Assembly (NCBI GenBank): GCA_022559985.1
Contig: JAFJTR010000019.1
Span: 372,001-436,000 of the forward strand
Source: Parastagonospora avenae f. sp. tritici 18332-5
Lineage: Eukaryota > Ascomycota > Dothideomycetes > Pleosporales > Phaeosphaeriaceae
Direction of reading: 5' to 3'
Length of the DNA stretch: 64,000 nucleotides
Below, piece after piece: positions 45,077 through 56,118 of this stretch. A model generated the notes under the pieces. It searched no databases, had not been told where the DNA came from, and was given only the letters and a program-made list of their open reading frames with translations. Each line of letters starts with the position of its first letter. Position 1 is the first letter of the stretch. A program made the translations under genes and the position numbers.

Positions 45077-45759
45077 ATGGCTCTCGCACCGAAATTCGCA
45101 GGACAGAAGCTTGCTTCAAGCTCTATCCAACCCAAAGCCGTACACACTCTCGAGCTCTGTAAGTTCGCAGTATCAATTAGTCTTTCTGTTTGCTCACTTC
45201 CATACTAGATCTTGACTATGTTTGTCCGTTCAGCCAGAAGATGTTCAAGACAGTATACAACACGAATCTCCGCCAGACCCTCCTCGAAAAGTACGGCGAC
45301 CGCCTTGTGACTATATTCCGACAACAAATTCAGCCATGGCACCCGTCATCTACGCTCGTCCACGAAGCAGGCTACGCAGTTCAGAAGGTCGATCCTACCA
45401 GATTCTACGACTTCAGCGCCGCGCTCTTCCATCAGCAAAAGGAATTCTTCGACGTCAATGTCGTCAATGAGACTCGAAATGCCACGTATAAGCGCCTAGC
45501 CAAGATCGCTGGAAGCGTCGGTGTCGATGAGAAGAAGGTTTACAGTCTCCTGGAAATCAGTGACAAGCCCACCGAGGATGGGGGCCTAAACACGGGCAAT
45601 GGTGTGACGGACGATGTCAAGGTCCAGGTCAAGGCCAACAGGTTGACCGGTGTCCATGTGACACCGACAGTGGTCTTCGATGGCGTTGTCAACAATGAGA
45701 TCTCGAGCGGCTGGACAGAGGCTCAGTGGGAGGAGTGGCTTGAGAAGAACGTGAAATGA
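45077..45759 (+). CDS. thioredoxin-fold (DsbA-like) protein
   Basis: Exons 45077-45158 and 45209-45759, separated by a 50-nt intron (GTAAGT...ACTAG), give 210 residues. The splice creates 'LELYLDYVCPFSQKMFK', a thioredoxin-fold first strand followed by a CPFS motif (Cys33) in place of CxxC. The cis-Pro strand is 'GVHVTPTVVFDGVV' near the C-terminus, and the middle is an all-helical insertion as in DsbA/HCCA-isomerase-like proteins ('GWTEAQWEEWLEKNV' closes the fold). With a single active-site Cys it is more like a glutathione-transferase kappa or disulfide-isomerase relative than a classical oxidant. The product is probably cytosolic, since no signal peptide is seen. Confidence 0.85.
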
Positions 45760-46009
45760 CTACCTGATGGGCAAATACCGACGAAGCTTTGACCGAGTTC
45801 AGGCTGGCCCGTAGGAATGAAACATTATTGCGCTAAGAGGGTGAGACCAGGTTGTAATGTGACGTTAGCGCGGTGTATCGGGCCTTTAGTTTCGATCCTT
45901 CTATTATAAAAGTACTCATCACCATCACAGGTATCGGAACCTCGACAGAGTTGTTCAACTATTGACACAGATTAATCTCAGCAAGCGAATATATCAAATA
46001 CGATAGCAG
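45760..46009. other. intergenic region
   Basis: 250 bp without features beyond the presumed terminator of the thioredoxin-fold gene and the decayed 5' side of the next family copy. Confidence 0.4.
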
Positions 46010-46386
46010 CCAGTGGCGACGCGCGCGATGCACTGTAAGACAGAAGGGCTCGAGTACTCACACTTCACTAATACAGCTCTAGGACTGCGCTTAACGCTCG
46101 CAACTCTCCCTTACTCAGTCTCCTCGGAGAGCTCAGGGACATCATCTACGCCTACATCTTCGGCAGCATAATCTCAAAGCCCAAATTACGATACCCAGCA
46201 CTTTCCAATGACGTCGCCATCCTCAGCGTGTGCCGCCAGACACACGCCGAAGCACATCATCTTCCGTTGGAGCTCAGTACCTTCGATTACGGGTACTTCG
46301 ATCAATTGCCTTGCCTCATATTACAGAACAAGTATTTCCATCGTCGCAAGATTCGGCATGTCAGGTTCACTTCGGACTCTGCAGAC
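46010..46386 (+). pseudogene. 5' part of an LPAELRN-box family copy cut by the hAT element
   Basis: A phase-2 intron (GTAAGA...AATACAG, ending at 46075) precedes 'ALNARNSPLLSLLGELRDIIYAYIFGS', 'ILSVCRQTHAEAHHLPLELSTFDY' and 'NKYFHRRKIRHVRFTSDSADL'. At this point (46387) the terminal inverted repeat of the transposon begins. The in-frame leader before the intron lacks an ATG. The rest of the family domain is not recognisable beyond the right end of the transposon, so the 3' part may have been lost or diverged. Confidence 0.65.
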
Positions 46387-46402
46387 TTGGTATCAAGCAA
46401 GC
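46387..46402 (+). repeat. left terminal inverted repeat of the hAT element
   Basis: TTGGTATCAAGCAAGC, an exact inverted match to 49222-49237. CAAGC-type subterminal repeats follow to about 46530. Confidence 0.85.
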
Positions 46403-46882
46403 TGCTTGCAAGCGCTTGCTTGTTTGCTTGATTGACCTTTCAGGTCAAGCAGCTCTATATAAATTTGCAAGCAAGTCAAGCAGATAGAGTACTGCTTACT
46501 TGATTGCTTGAAAGTGCTTGCTTATATTGACTTTTTAAAAGGATTTTGGTGTTCTAGTAGATAGCGATATTGCGATACTGATCGTGGTGTTGCACTTTTT
46601 CAGCTGAGTAAGCTAGCTTACTAACGCGCTCATACTAGCCACCTTAAATCAGCCATCTTAATGTCGCCGTCACTAATATCATGTGTCTCTTTTAGTGTCG
46701 TATTTTTTAAGCTATCGTACAACTCTCCATAGCGGGCAGAAAACGCGTCTTTAACGGCTCTAACGCCGCCAAAGCTCCACCCACAAGGCACGCCCGAGTC
46801 GCCCTAGGTATCAGGCTCCGCCAGCTAGCCGATATCTATTGGTAATACTCTGCAGTCATCTCCATCTCCATATACTCCATCT

Positions 46883-48840
46883 ATGCCGTCTCCGCCGCCG
46901 CCGCAGGCCTCCTACGTTTCTACTTTCGAGTCACAACTCCGCGATTCCCGCCCCGAAGCTGAGGTCGTAGCGCCTTTCGAGGGCAGCGAGGAGGCGACTG
47001 TTACCTCATCAAATACAGCAGATGAGGTGGCACCTCACATGGGTGAGGCGCTCGATAGAGACTTTGAGGACAACTACGAGGGCATAGATTAGGATCGCTT
47101 GTCTCGTTTTATCAAGCCGCCTACAACCTCGCGCCGCACGCCAAGCTGGATATATCGACATGGCTATCGAGTTGTACTTCGATCTGACATGACTACAATG
47201 TACTTTATCTGCAAGTTCTGCCACATCCATAAGTATATTAACGCTAGGCTTGCTAGTGTTTACCCATCAGCTGCAACTACAGCAGCAGCGCGCCACCTCT
47301 GCGAGAATCGACCTGGCCATAGTCATACTCCACCTGGAAAGTCACGTGTAACTTGTGATAGTCCCCTCCACCGCGTGCTCATGACTAGCGTATTAGTCCC
47401 ACAAGTAATTACTAACGAGCTCAGCAACTTTAATGTACAGCGCTTTAGGCTAGCTGCAGTTGGGTGGCTCGTCGATAACAACCACTCAATATCTGAGTTC
47501 GAAAAGTCAGCTTTTCGGGAGATAATAACTGCTGCCAATCCACAGGCAGAGGCAGCGCTTTGGCAGTCTCACAGGAGTGTGGGCGTATACGTTATGCGCC
47601 TATACAACCACCTACTGCCGCGTATAGTCCTGGTGCTGTCAGAAGCTGCTAGCAAAATACACTTAAGCTTTGACGGCTGGACAACGAAGGGCGGCAAAAA
47701 GGGCTACCTCAGGATTGTAGCTCACTTTGTCAATCGCTTTGGCAAGCTTATCGACCTGCCTATCACCCTGCCTCAGCTCATGGGCCCTCACTCAGGCGAG
47801 AACATGGCAGAGATCGTATGCAGTACGCTGCAAAAGTTTGGAGTAGCAGCTCGTTCAATAGGCTACTTCGTGCTTGATAATGCCTATAATAACGACACGA
47901 TGATCATCTCACTCGCCTCCAAGTTCGGCTTCAACGCTGCGGTCCTCACACGCTTAATCTTATCGGGCAGACTCTACTATAGGGCGTAGATGGCGACGCG
48001 TACGATAACAACGTGGATGAGGTAGTTGAGCTAGATGACGAGCACCAGCTTCATGAAGGTATGGCGGAGCGACGGCCCGTTGGGTATACTTTTAGCTATG
48101 ATCAACTATATCAAAACACCGCAGCAGTATGAGCTTTTTGAGAGCTTCCAGCGCCTTGCCCACAAGGAGCTATCTACTGCGGACGACGATATCAAAATAC
48201 TGCGGCCCGTCAAGTCAGTTGCTACCCTGTGGAAATCCTACTACTCTTGTTTGGAGCGCGCGGCTAAGCTGCAGTCTGCTGTCAACGCCTACGCCTACGC
48301 CAACTATCATATATCGGATATGAAGCTCCGAGTGGAACGCACAATCGAGCAAGGCAATAAGGTGCTAGGAACGCCTACTTGGATGAAATTAGACGGCCTC
48401 ATGGCTCATGATTGGCAAGTAATTACTGAGTATATCGATATACTCTGGCTACTTAAAACAGCTACAAAGCGCCTTGAGGGACATAGCTAAGGTAGCTTTG
48501 GCCTAGTCGCTGAGATTATACCTGTCTTCGAAGTACTGCTGGACAAGCTCGAGCAACAGCTTGAGAAATTTGACTCCGTCAACCAAGAGGAGCATGCCGA
48601 AGCTCCAGAAGATCATCTCGCTATCAACCTACGCGCTGCTCTCATTAAAGCCCACGAGTATTATAGCGAGCTAGATAAGACTCTAGCTTACTACGCTGCA
48701 AAAATACACCATCTACGCTACAAGCTTTTTTGCAATATAGTGTGGGCAGAAAAACCTGAGTGGCTTTCGCTTGATACCCGAAATTTCAACTCTCTGTGGG
48801 CTGAGTATAGAACGCTGCCTAAGCCTCGAGTACGGCCCTA
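46883..48840 (+). pseudogene. hAT transposase, degenerate
   Basis: Fragments in order: a Pro/Ser-rich leader; 'IKPPTTSRRTPSWIYRHGYRV' leading to a BED-like zinc finger ('CKFCHIHK...ARHLCENRPGHS'); the RNase-H-like catalytic core ('SKIHLSFDGWTTKGGKKGYL', 'PHSGENMAEIVCSTLQKFGV', 'GYFVLDNAYNNDTMI'); then 'GPHTLNLIGQTLL', 'PLGILLAMINYIKTPQQYELF' and 'SFGLVAEIIPVFEVLLDKLE'. Stops interrupt at 47090 (TAG), near 47983 (TAG) and 48488 (TAA), and at least two frameshifts occur between 47935 and 48060. The C-terminal hAT dimerisation motif is not recognisable. The element cannot supply active transposase. Confidence 0.82.
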
Positions 48841-49221
48841 AACGCTCTCCAACGACCTCGACGACGCGATCGATAGCCTCTGCAATCCCACGAGATCCGC
48901 CGACGAGGTGTATCACCTCAGCTTTTAGCGGCGATACAGTGTGTAAGAAGATGGAGGAGAGCTGGTTTTGGGGCTGACAATATGACTGCAAAGTCAACTA
49001 TAACTGACAGACAGATAGAACTATTATACAAGACTAGCACATGGGACGACGGCGGCGACGGCAGCGAGAGCTCGATACTCAACACATATATAATTCAAGC
49101 ACCTTCAAGCAAGCAAGCAGCAGCTCTAATTTCAGCTAATCAAGCGCAAGAAAGTCAAGCAGACGACTCCAAATAAGCAAGCAAATCAAGCAGTAGGCTT
49201 ACTGCTTGCTTGGCTTGCTTG

Positions 49222-49237
49222 GCTTGCTTGATACCAA
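49222..49237 (-). repeat. right terminal inverted repeat of the hAT element
   Basis: GCTTGCTTGATACCAA, the reverse complement of the left end, preceded by a run of CTTGCTTGG units from about 49190. Confidence 0.85.
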
Positions 49238-49249
49238 CTATGTCAAGGA

Positions 49250-50213
49250 CACGTCAGTAAATTCAAAAAGTGCCCAGCGTGCTTCCTGCCATATCTCTGT
49301 ACTAACATGTCATTTGTAGATTCCAGAACACTTGGGGGTCGAAAAAGGTTCTCACATGTGTTTATCCTGACCGCCCTGTCATTCAGCATACCATCGATGT
49401 CGGCGGTAACTCTGCCAATACCGAGCTCGTGATGCTTCCTGACATCGCAACCAGAGGCATCGAAATGCCTGTCATCTCCTTTAGCCCCGACGAGCGCTTA
49501 AGGCTGTCTCAATTCAGTAAGATCGACCTGGGTGGCTTTGTTATCCAGGAAGAGCATGTCAAGGGCATCTCTGCAAACGCCAATGCACGGAAATATCTCA
49601 AGCTTACACTTCAAGGCTCACAATGTGGTAACACGATTGTAGCAGCTCTAGCTCCTTTGCACGGAAGCCTGGACAGACTTGATCTACAACGCCATCCAAA
49701 CTGTGCAGGTAATCCTCGCTTCAGCCAGGACAAGACCGAGTTTGGTGCTTTCACGAAGCTCCGGATACTCTGCGCTCTTCCTCATATTGTTTCACCAGTA
49801 TCTCATCTAACGCTTGGGCGACTCCGCAATTCTTTACCTACAAAGATGAGGACCGCGTGGGCACGTACGCTTTCCTGCCGCCCAATCTCGGAGAGCTCAA
49901 CGTGCATTTCGACTGGCCCAATGGCATCTTCGTTCAACAGGTCTATTGCTCGAGACTCTTTCGCGCAAATGCGAAGAGTCTCAATGCGAAAGGCTTTCCT
50001 TGGCTGTTTGAGATTCTGGGCATGCAGTCAACTGTGAAACGGATTGCGCTGACTGAGGAGGCGTATAAGTGCAGAGGAAGGAACAACGTGACGGGCGGCA
50101 CCAACGACTGGCAAATACCTTTCAATCCGTTGGAACAGGTACAAAAAGCCTTTAGAGAAAAGAACGTGGAACTTGATATAAAATTGCTTGAGTTTCCGGT
50201 AAATGTCGTCTAG
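49250..50213 (+). pseudogene. hypothetical protein gene with LRR-like spacing, frameshifted
   Basis: An intron-like sequence (GTAAAT...TTTGTAG, to about 49319) precedes 'FQNTWGSKKVLTCVYPDRPV', 'LSQFSKIDLGGFVIQEEHV', 'LKLTLQGSQCGNTIVAALAPLHGSLDRLDLQ' and 'FTKLRILCALPH'. The repeated 'L..L.L' spacing recalls fungal F-box/LRR proteins. After about 49800 the meaningful frame changes ('AFLPPNLGELNVHFDWPNG', 'KGFPWLFEILGMQSTVKRIALTEEAY') and ends at 50213. No intron convincingly links the frames. It lies just past the hAT element. Whether it was once continuous with the family fragment at 46010-46386 cannot be decided here. Confidence 0.55.
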
Positions 50214-50478
50214 GTAACAACGCGTTGCATGGTAATGACGAGATATTCACACATAGAGACACCATTTAGGAACGGCTAGGGTAGAAAATTAAGTTGAATG
50301 ATAAGGGAATCTTAGCTTCTCATGACGAAGTTTTTGCGTGGTGGAGCAATGTCACCGGAATGTTAGTAAATGTGCCTGTTCTACCACTAATGACGACATC
50401 GCAACCTCATCCCGAGAACACGTTACCTGACTAAAACAACAACATCCAACATCGACATCCCACTCCCATCGGTCAAGC
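50214..50478. other. intergenic region
   Basis: 265 bp holding the presumed promoter of the DUF4336-like gene; no other feature seen. Confidence 0.4.
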
Positions 50479-51373
50479 ATGTCGCAGAACGAAACAATAA
50501 TCCGTGATGTCACACCGGAGATCACGACCTTTGGCGTGCCGTTCAATCGCTTCGCGCCTTTCGGACATCGCAAATTCGTCGCCGTGGGAAACCGAGCGAC
50601 AGCAATCCGCCTTCGCGACAGTCGTATCCTTCTTCTGAACCCAATTCCTCTCGAACCGACAGTAAAGGCCACGCTGACAGCTCTTGGGGGCGTACACTTC
50701 ATCGCGAGCGATCTGGGTCATCATCTCTCTGTGAAGAGCTATGTTGATGTTTGGCCGGACGCAAAGACCATCGGCGTCCCTGGGTCGGAAAACAAACGCA
50801 AAGATGTAGAATGGGATTTCATCTGTGGCGACCGGAGTGTGGGAGGACCAGAAGACAAGTTTGGCTTTTCGGACGACTTTGAGACTGTCTTCTTGGAAGG
50901 ATTTATTACGTACTGTGTCGCGTGGTACCATAAGCCAACCAAGACACTGATTCAATCGGATCTCATGATGAATCTGCCCTGCACTGAGGTATGACTGGGA
51001 GACTTCATGGATGGCAAATGAGAGGATGACGAGAGTAGCAATATTCGCCTCCGTCTTCAGAACAGGGCCTGTTATCCCGCGAATTCGCCAAACTGGGGCC
51101 AAACCTGCGCATCCGCGATCGATTTGGGCCAAACAGTTGATGTACTATATCGCGACTGTAAGTCATTCGCTGATGCGCAGGGATGCCAGGAAAGTCGCTG
51201 AGTGGTACATCAAGCGCATCATTCCGTGTCACGGCGACGTTATTGACGAAGGCGCCAACGACGCCTGGTCTTCTACGTATGAGTGGTTCTTGAAGGGTAA
51301 GCCAGAGCCGGGTATCCTGATGTGCGCCAAGGTGCCCTTTATGACGATGATGCGATGGATTCTTTTGTTGTGA
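50479..51373 (+). CDS. DUF4336-type metallo-beta-lactamase-fold-like protein
   Basis: The first exon, 50479-50988, encodes 'FGVPFNRFAPFGHRKF', 'DSRILLLNPIPLEPTVKATLTALGGVHFI' and 'WYHKPTKTLIQSDLMMNLPCTE', the ordered landmarks of DUF4336. The C-terminal part, in another frame, has 'MRRDARKVAEWYIKRIIPCHGDVI' and ends with 'GKPEPGILMC...RWILLL' at 51373. This family resembles metallo-beta-lactamase folds ('HxxxH'-like 'DLGHHL', and 'CHGD'), but its reaction is unknown. The donor GTATGA at 50989 is clear, yet the in-phase acceptor at 51022 would leave a 34-nt intron, very short, and the region between is poorly matched to the family. Either a small intron, another splice pattern or a frameshift is present. 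Homologues are widespread in ascomycetes. Confidence 0.75.
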
Positions 51374-51688
51374 TGGATGTGCCATCCAGTGGCAGTGATT
51401 CCGCGTTTCATACCGCGTACATTCACCAGTGCCTTTTCCGCCACATCGCGCAATGTGCAGTTCAAGGCAACGCATTAGCTCGTGCGCATTTTTATGGCGG
51501 GCAAGCACGCAGCCGCGTGGCTGCACGATCTCTCCTAGCTGCAATGCTGTTCAAGCTTTCCCATCGTCTCTGAGAACCTTCCGCCCACGATCTTGCTCAA
51601 CCATTTTCTCTACTGCAGCTCCGCAGAATAACACAAACAGCTACGCTCTCCGGCTTCTTGCAGTATCGACAACCAAAGACTCACCAAT

Positions 51689-52424
51689 ATGCGCCCAGCC
51701 AAGGGCTTGCTCCGTACACCGGAAGAGCTTCGTCAGGTGTCAGTAGTGGCGACAAAAAGTCTTTTAGCAAGTACTGATAGAATGCAGTACAGAACGGAAA
51801 AGCACTCAATCTCCTCTTCTCAGCCTGCCCGCAGAGCTTCGAAATACAATCTACGAGCATCTGCTCACTGGCCACATCTGGGACATCGGCTGGGACGGAA
51901 GGGCGCGAACTCAAGTCAGGCAGGTCTTCGCTTTGCTAGGTTTCTGTCGGCAAATCTATGTCAAGGCCAGGACGTATCCGTAGTCTAACAGCACCTTCTG
52001 CGTCGTTGATCCGCAACACATGAGCAACTTGGTATTTGGAATCCCGCCCGAATGCCGCGCCGCGATCACTTCCGTCAACCTCAATCTCCTCACTACATGG
52101 AACGATGCCGAGAACCCTGTTGACGTCAGGCTTTGCATGATGAGCTGGATCACCTGGGACGATATGTTATTCACCTACCTATCGGGCTTGCAGCGATTTC
52201 GTGTCACAGTAGAGATCAACAAGGCAGATTTCCAGAGGAGTTTTAGGATTTATGGACAGCCCACGATGATGAACAAGTATTACAGGTTATTGACCGATAT
52301 CTCGGGAGAAATGTTGCGCGTCCATCCTGGCAAGATGCCATTTGCCATTCGACATCAACACCGATGGCGAACACATGCGGCGTCTTTTCCACAAATAGAG
52401 GGCCAGGAGAGATCGATTGCATAA
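51689..52424 (+). pseudogene. LPAELRN-box family copy with a single premature stop
   Basis: A probable first exon from ATG 51689 and an intron ending AATGCAG (near 51787) lead to 'STQSPLLSLPAELRNTIYEHLLTGHIWDIG', then 'LLGFCRQIYVKARTYP'. TAG at 51981-51983 interrupts where the family has an aromatic residue. The same frame then continues 'SNSTFCVVDPQHMSNLVFGIPPECRAAITSV' to a stop at 52424. The remainder is open and well preserved. It may be a recent nonsense allele. Confidence 0.7.
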
Positions 52425-53307
52425 TTGAGCAATTGGAAGGTGCTATGACAGGCCTCGAGGAAAGATAGATCCAGATACGATACAAATTTGATATGTGACC
52501 CGCTCCCAACGCGCAAATGCATCTGTTGCTCCGGATGAACCTGATCTTCACCGATATCGATACACTGAAATCTTGACAATCTCCACGCCGCAAGGACATG
52601 ATAGAAACTCATTTGTTCCCTTTCAGCTGTTCCTTCACAAGCCACGATATGCTAAATACCAGAGGAGCTTAGCGCGGAGTGCTAGCGTCTCGGCACACTC
52701 CCACTTCTCGCTACATTTAGGGATCCATTCTTGATCCTGCGACCGGCGCTCCACAGCGTACCATCCTTACAGACGGTATCGCGCAAAAATGTGCACAGTT
52801 CTCAAGGTCCTATCGAGGCGGCATGTCGTGTCTGCCCTGCCGTTGCCCGTACCCGTTGGTGTAATCTCCACTCGGTGTTGTGCCTCTGCACCCTTGCGTA
52901 ACTCCGCGCTAGGCTGAATACAAGAGAATCCGGTCCCTCTTCCAGCACCGCCAAGGGTCCGATGCACGCCGCACTAGCCTGATATAGTAATGTCATCTTA
53001 ACATCCTCCCTTGGCGAAGCCACGGCACACCATTGTGACCAGTGAGTGAGCGACGTTGAGATATCGATGAGCTCACGTCATCGGTCGAAAAGGATTGACA
53101 TCCTTCACCACGTTTGTTCATTACGGTAAATAACATGCGCGAATCGCGGGACCTGCCTTTGCTGATGATGCTGTGTTACACTGCAGTGCTTATCGCAACA
53201 CGAACGTCGTCAGTTAGCCCTAGGAACACCATTTGACGACTGTACTTATTCTTGCGCCTCCGCCCACTGTTTTTGAGCTCACCCCGACTTCGCGATTACA
53301 CTCGAGG
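52425..53307. other. intergenic region
   Basis: About 880 bp. No recognisable gene, RNA or repeat; small open frames on both strands lack family resemblance. Confidence 0.45.
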
Positions 53308-54470
53308 ATGGCTATCCCCACAACACTTCGCTCCAGGATAGCTGCGGTATGGCTGTTTCTAATGGGGGCTTTCTTTTTCTTTGTGTATGCACCATTACCC
53401 GATCGAGCGCATACATATCGAGAGGCAGCTGTGCACACAGCTGTGGACGCTGTGTGGCACCCATATTCGCCACACCAACAAGAATGGAAGCCGACCGAAA
53501 TGAAAGACATCACCTCGAGATACGCATACGCAACATTTCTAGCTGGAAACGAAAAGTCGGAGGAGGATGACGTTTACCTGTTGGGCGCCCGTTTGCTCGC
53601 TTACCAACTCGTTCACGACCCCAAGACAAAATCGAACGCTTCCATACCCTTTATAGTGATCGTCACGAAGACTGTCAGTGCTGGGAAGATTGAGCGTCTG
53701 CAAAGAGACGGTGCAGTTGTCGTAGTTGTTGATGATTTGGTAGCCAACTGGGTCACCCAGATCAACCCTCGCTTCAAGGATGTGATGACAAAACTGCGTC
53801 TGTGGGAGTTTACTCAATTCGAACGCATCTGTCTCATCGACGGAGACACAGTGTTGATGGACAATTTAGATGGAGTGTTTGATGATCCTGCGGTCAGAAT
53901 GCAACAGACCCTGCACAAGCCAGAGGCGGTCAAGGATGATGAAGCGCCGTTACCATCTGAGTACGCCTTTGCTACAACTGCAGAACCAAGTACGTGCAGT
54001 TGACTACGCACTGAACCAAGAAATTGAAAGAACTAACTTCATCTGAAGGAATCCAGCACGGCTTCCCTCCCTCAGAAGAGAAGAATGAGTATCAGTTCGG
54101 TCCAAATTACCTCAACAGCGGCTTCATCGTCTTTAAGCCGGACGCAACTATATTCGCCTATTACAGCTCCTTGCTGGAAATCTCCGACGATCGCTGGGGC
54201 AAAACTCTTCCTGAGCAAAACCTCCTCAACTGGGCTCACCGGCGACCCAAAGGCAACATGCCCTGGCAAACACTGGACAGAATGTGGAACATTCACTTTC
54301 CGACTGTGCAAGATATGGAAGCTGGTGTTAAGAGCTTACACGAGAAGTTCTGGAACCCGGAACACAAAGACCTGCAGCCATATCTGGAGGCGTATAAATG
54401 GAAGATGCTTGGGTACTTCGAGGAAAGGGATAGAGAGATGGGGTTCGAGAAGGTTGAACACGAGGGCTGA
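53308..54470 (+). CDS. glycosyltransferase family 8 protein (glycogenin-like), type II membrane
   Basis: Exons 53308-53989 and 54049-54470, with a 59-nt intron (GTACGT...CTGAAG), give 367 residues. A signal anchor spans about res 11-27, so the catalytic domain faces the Golgi or ER lumen. 'YAYATFLAGN' opens the GT8 fold. The metal/sugar-nucleotide DxD is 'LIDGDTVLMDN' (Asp178, Asp180). 'YLNSGFIVFKPD' and 'PEQNLLNWAHR' are the other conserved GT8 blocks. Members transfer glucose, galactose, glucuronic acid or GlcNAc from UDP-sugars; the acceptor here is unknown. A fungal GNT1-like role in glycan capping is possible but not shown. Confidence 0.88.
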
Positions 54471-55079
54471 AAGAGATACGGACCATGATCAAATGACTCT
54501 GATCCATACGTATGGCAAGTCCAGATACCCTCGGTAACGATCCAGTCCACAGTTTCAAGTCTTTGGGCGGGAGCACTGGAAGATTTGCGCAACATAGCGT
54601 CCATCACCGAACGCACAGGAGCCTCAACAACGCCCTACGACGACTCTGGCGAGCCCTACTCTACCTGAACAATTGCCGGCTCTGTCGGCCCAGTTTCGGC
54701 CTCGAGACCAGGCTCAGTCATCAGCTCGCGTACGCGAACCTGCTCTCCTGAGCCGGTGCCCTTGCATGCAGAATACGGACCGGAATCGCGGGAATTGATA
54801 ATATGACTGCGTTTGTGTTTACTCCATCGAACTTAACTGTAACTACGATGGGGAAATTACCAAAAACATGCCACTAAGCTGGTTTCCAACCCCTAACTTG
54901 AGATCCCAGCATGAGGGCCCCTCTGATTCACAGGGTCTTTCCCTTGGCTCCTCCATCTTGCCGGTCCCCACTTTTTACCTTTGACAGCTCGCCACTAGTC
55001 CGACTGTGCTACCCCACTGCTAATAATTCCAGTCTGCGTGACTTGATTTGCACACCAAAACTGTCAACCAATACTAAGC
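54471..55079. other. intergenic region
   Basis: About 610 bp without a supported gene. Confidence 0.45.
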
Positions 55080-55823
55080 ATGGCGAAGATCAAGAAACGT
55101 GGCAGGTCAGTGCCATTCCCGCTACTGGAGCTGCCCGGAGAACTCCGCAATCGTATCTATGAGCATTACTTGAGCATGATTACTTTCAACATTGGCAGAG
55201 GTCCAAAGAAGCGCGAGCCGAGCTCGACTTCACCCGTAAGCAGCGACCTCAGCACTTCAGCCACTGCCAGATCATGAAATCTGATGTCATGGTCGCCATC
55301 TGCCATCCTGTATCTGTCGCACTTTGCTGACCAAGTAATAACCTTGGAAGCTTGCTATCCTCCGCACATGCCTTCAAATCTACAACGAGACAAACGCGTT
55401 GGCTCACCGCTTCAGCACCTTCTCGATCTCTGATTATATCGACCTCATCATTGTCACCAGGATTCTACGCTACGGTTCACTCATATCTTCACTCCAGATT
55501 GTACCCGTCTTGGCCCCCAAAGGTTCATCAACATCAACGTACTGAGGCTATTATACTACAGATCGTCTACACGTTGTCAATGCTTATTTCCCATCTAGCT
55601 GACAGATCTGAACGACAACGTTCCCAGACTAGCTAGCTTGAAGCGCATACATCTGATGGCTCCCATCAAGACTAGAGCCAAAGCAGAGTCTGCTACGCAT
55701 ACGGCACAGGAACTGGAGTCGATGCAAACTCAACGAGGGCAGCAAGTGCGTGATTACATTATGGGCTTGTTTCAGTCTGCATATCTCGGACTCGATGTAT
55801 CTGTGAAGGTGGTTTGGCAGTAG
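55080..55823 (+). pseudogene. LPAELRN-box family copy, divergent and probably broken
   Basis: ATG 55080 opens 'KRGRSVPFPLLELPGELRNRIYEHYL'. A possible donor (GTAAGC at 55229) precedes the next family block, 'LAILRTCLQIYNETNALAHRFSTFSISDYIDLI' (from about 55351), and a third block, 'DLNDNVPRLASLKRIHLMAP', ends in the tail 'YIMGLFQSAYLGLDVSVKVVW' at 55823. The first two blocks can be joined by a ~120-nt intron, but stops separate the second and third. It might be a three-exon gene of a related subfamily; decay is the simpler reading. Confidence 0.5.
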
Positions 55824-56118
55824 GAGAATGACGACCATGCGAGAAAACTGGGTAAAGTTCGGCTGGCTTGAAGTGCTACCCTGAAAATGCTCAAACCACG
55901 TAGATTGCGCTCAGGGCATGTTCTTGGGAATGGTGGAAAAGAAACGTATCAATAATTGGCTAGCACTATGTCATGGTTTCACCCTCACATTCACTTCATT
56001 GCACACGCGCTCTTACGCTTATGCTCTAGTGAGTACGTGAGCGCTTTAGCCCCGTCGGTCAGTCGCGCTCAAATTGGACAACGCTGCCTCCATCTTTGCT
56101 GCGACAACAAACAGCGAC

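Larger units (their letters stand above)
46387..49237 (+). mobile_element. hAT-superfamily DNA transposon, inactivated
   Basis: A 2851-bp element is bounded by perfect 16-bp inverted repeats (TTGGTATCAAGCAAGC, 46387-46402, and its complement, 49222-49237). Both subterminal regions (about 150 bp each) are packed with CAAGCAAG / CTTGCTTG units, as in transposase-binding arrays. The interior encodes a degenerate hAT transposase. An 8-bp target duplication is not evident (CTGCAGAC versus CTATGTCA), so the insertion is old or the flank has changed. Confidence 0.85.

Noticed and set aside
46379..49245. 8-bp target-site duplication for the hAT element
   Set aside because: The flanks CTGCAGAC and CTATGTCA agree at too few positions to be called a duplication.
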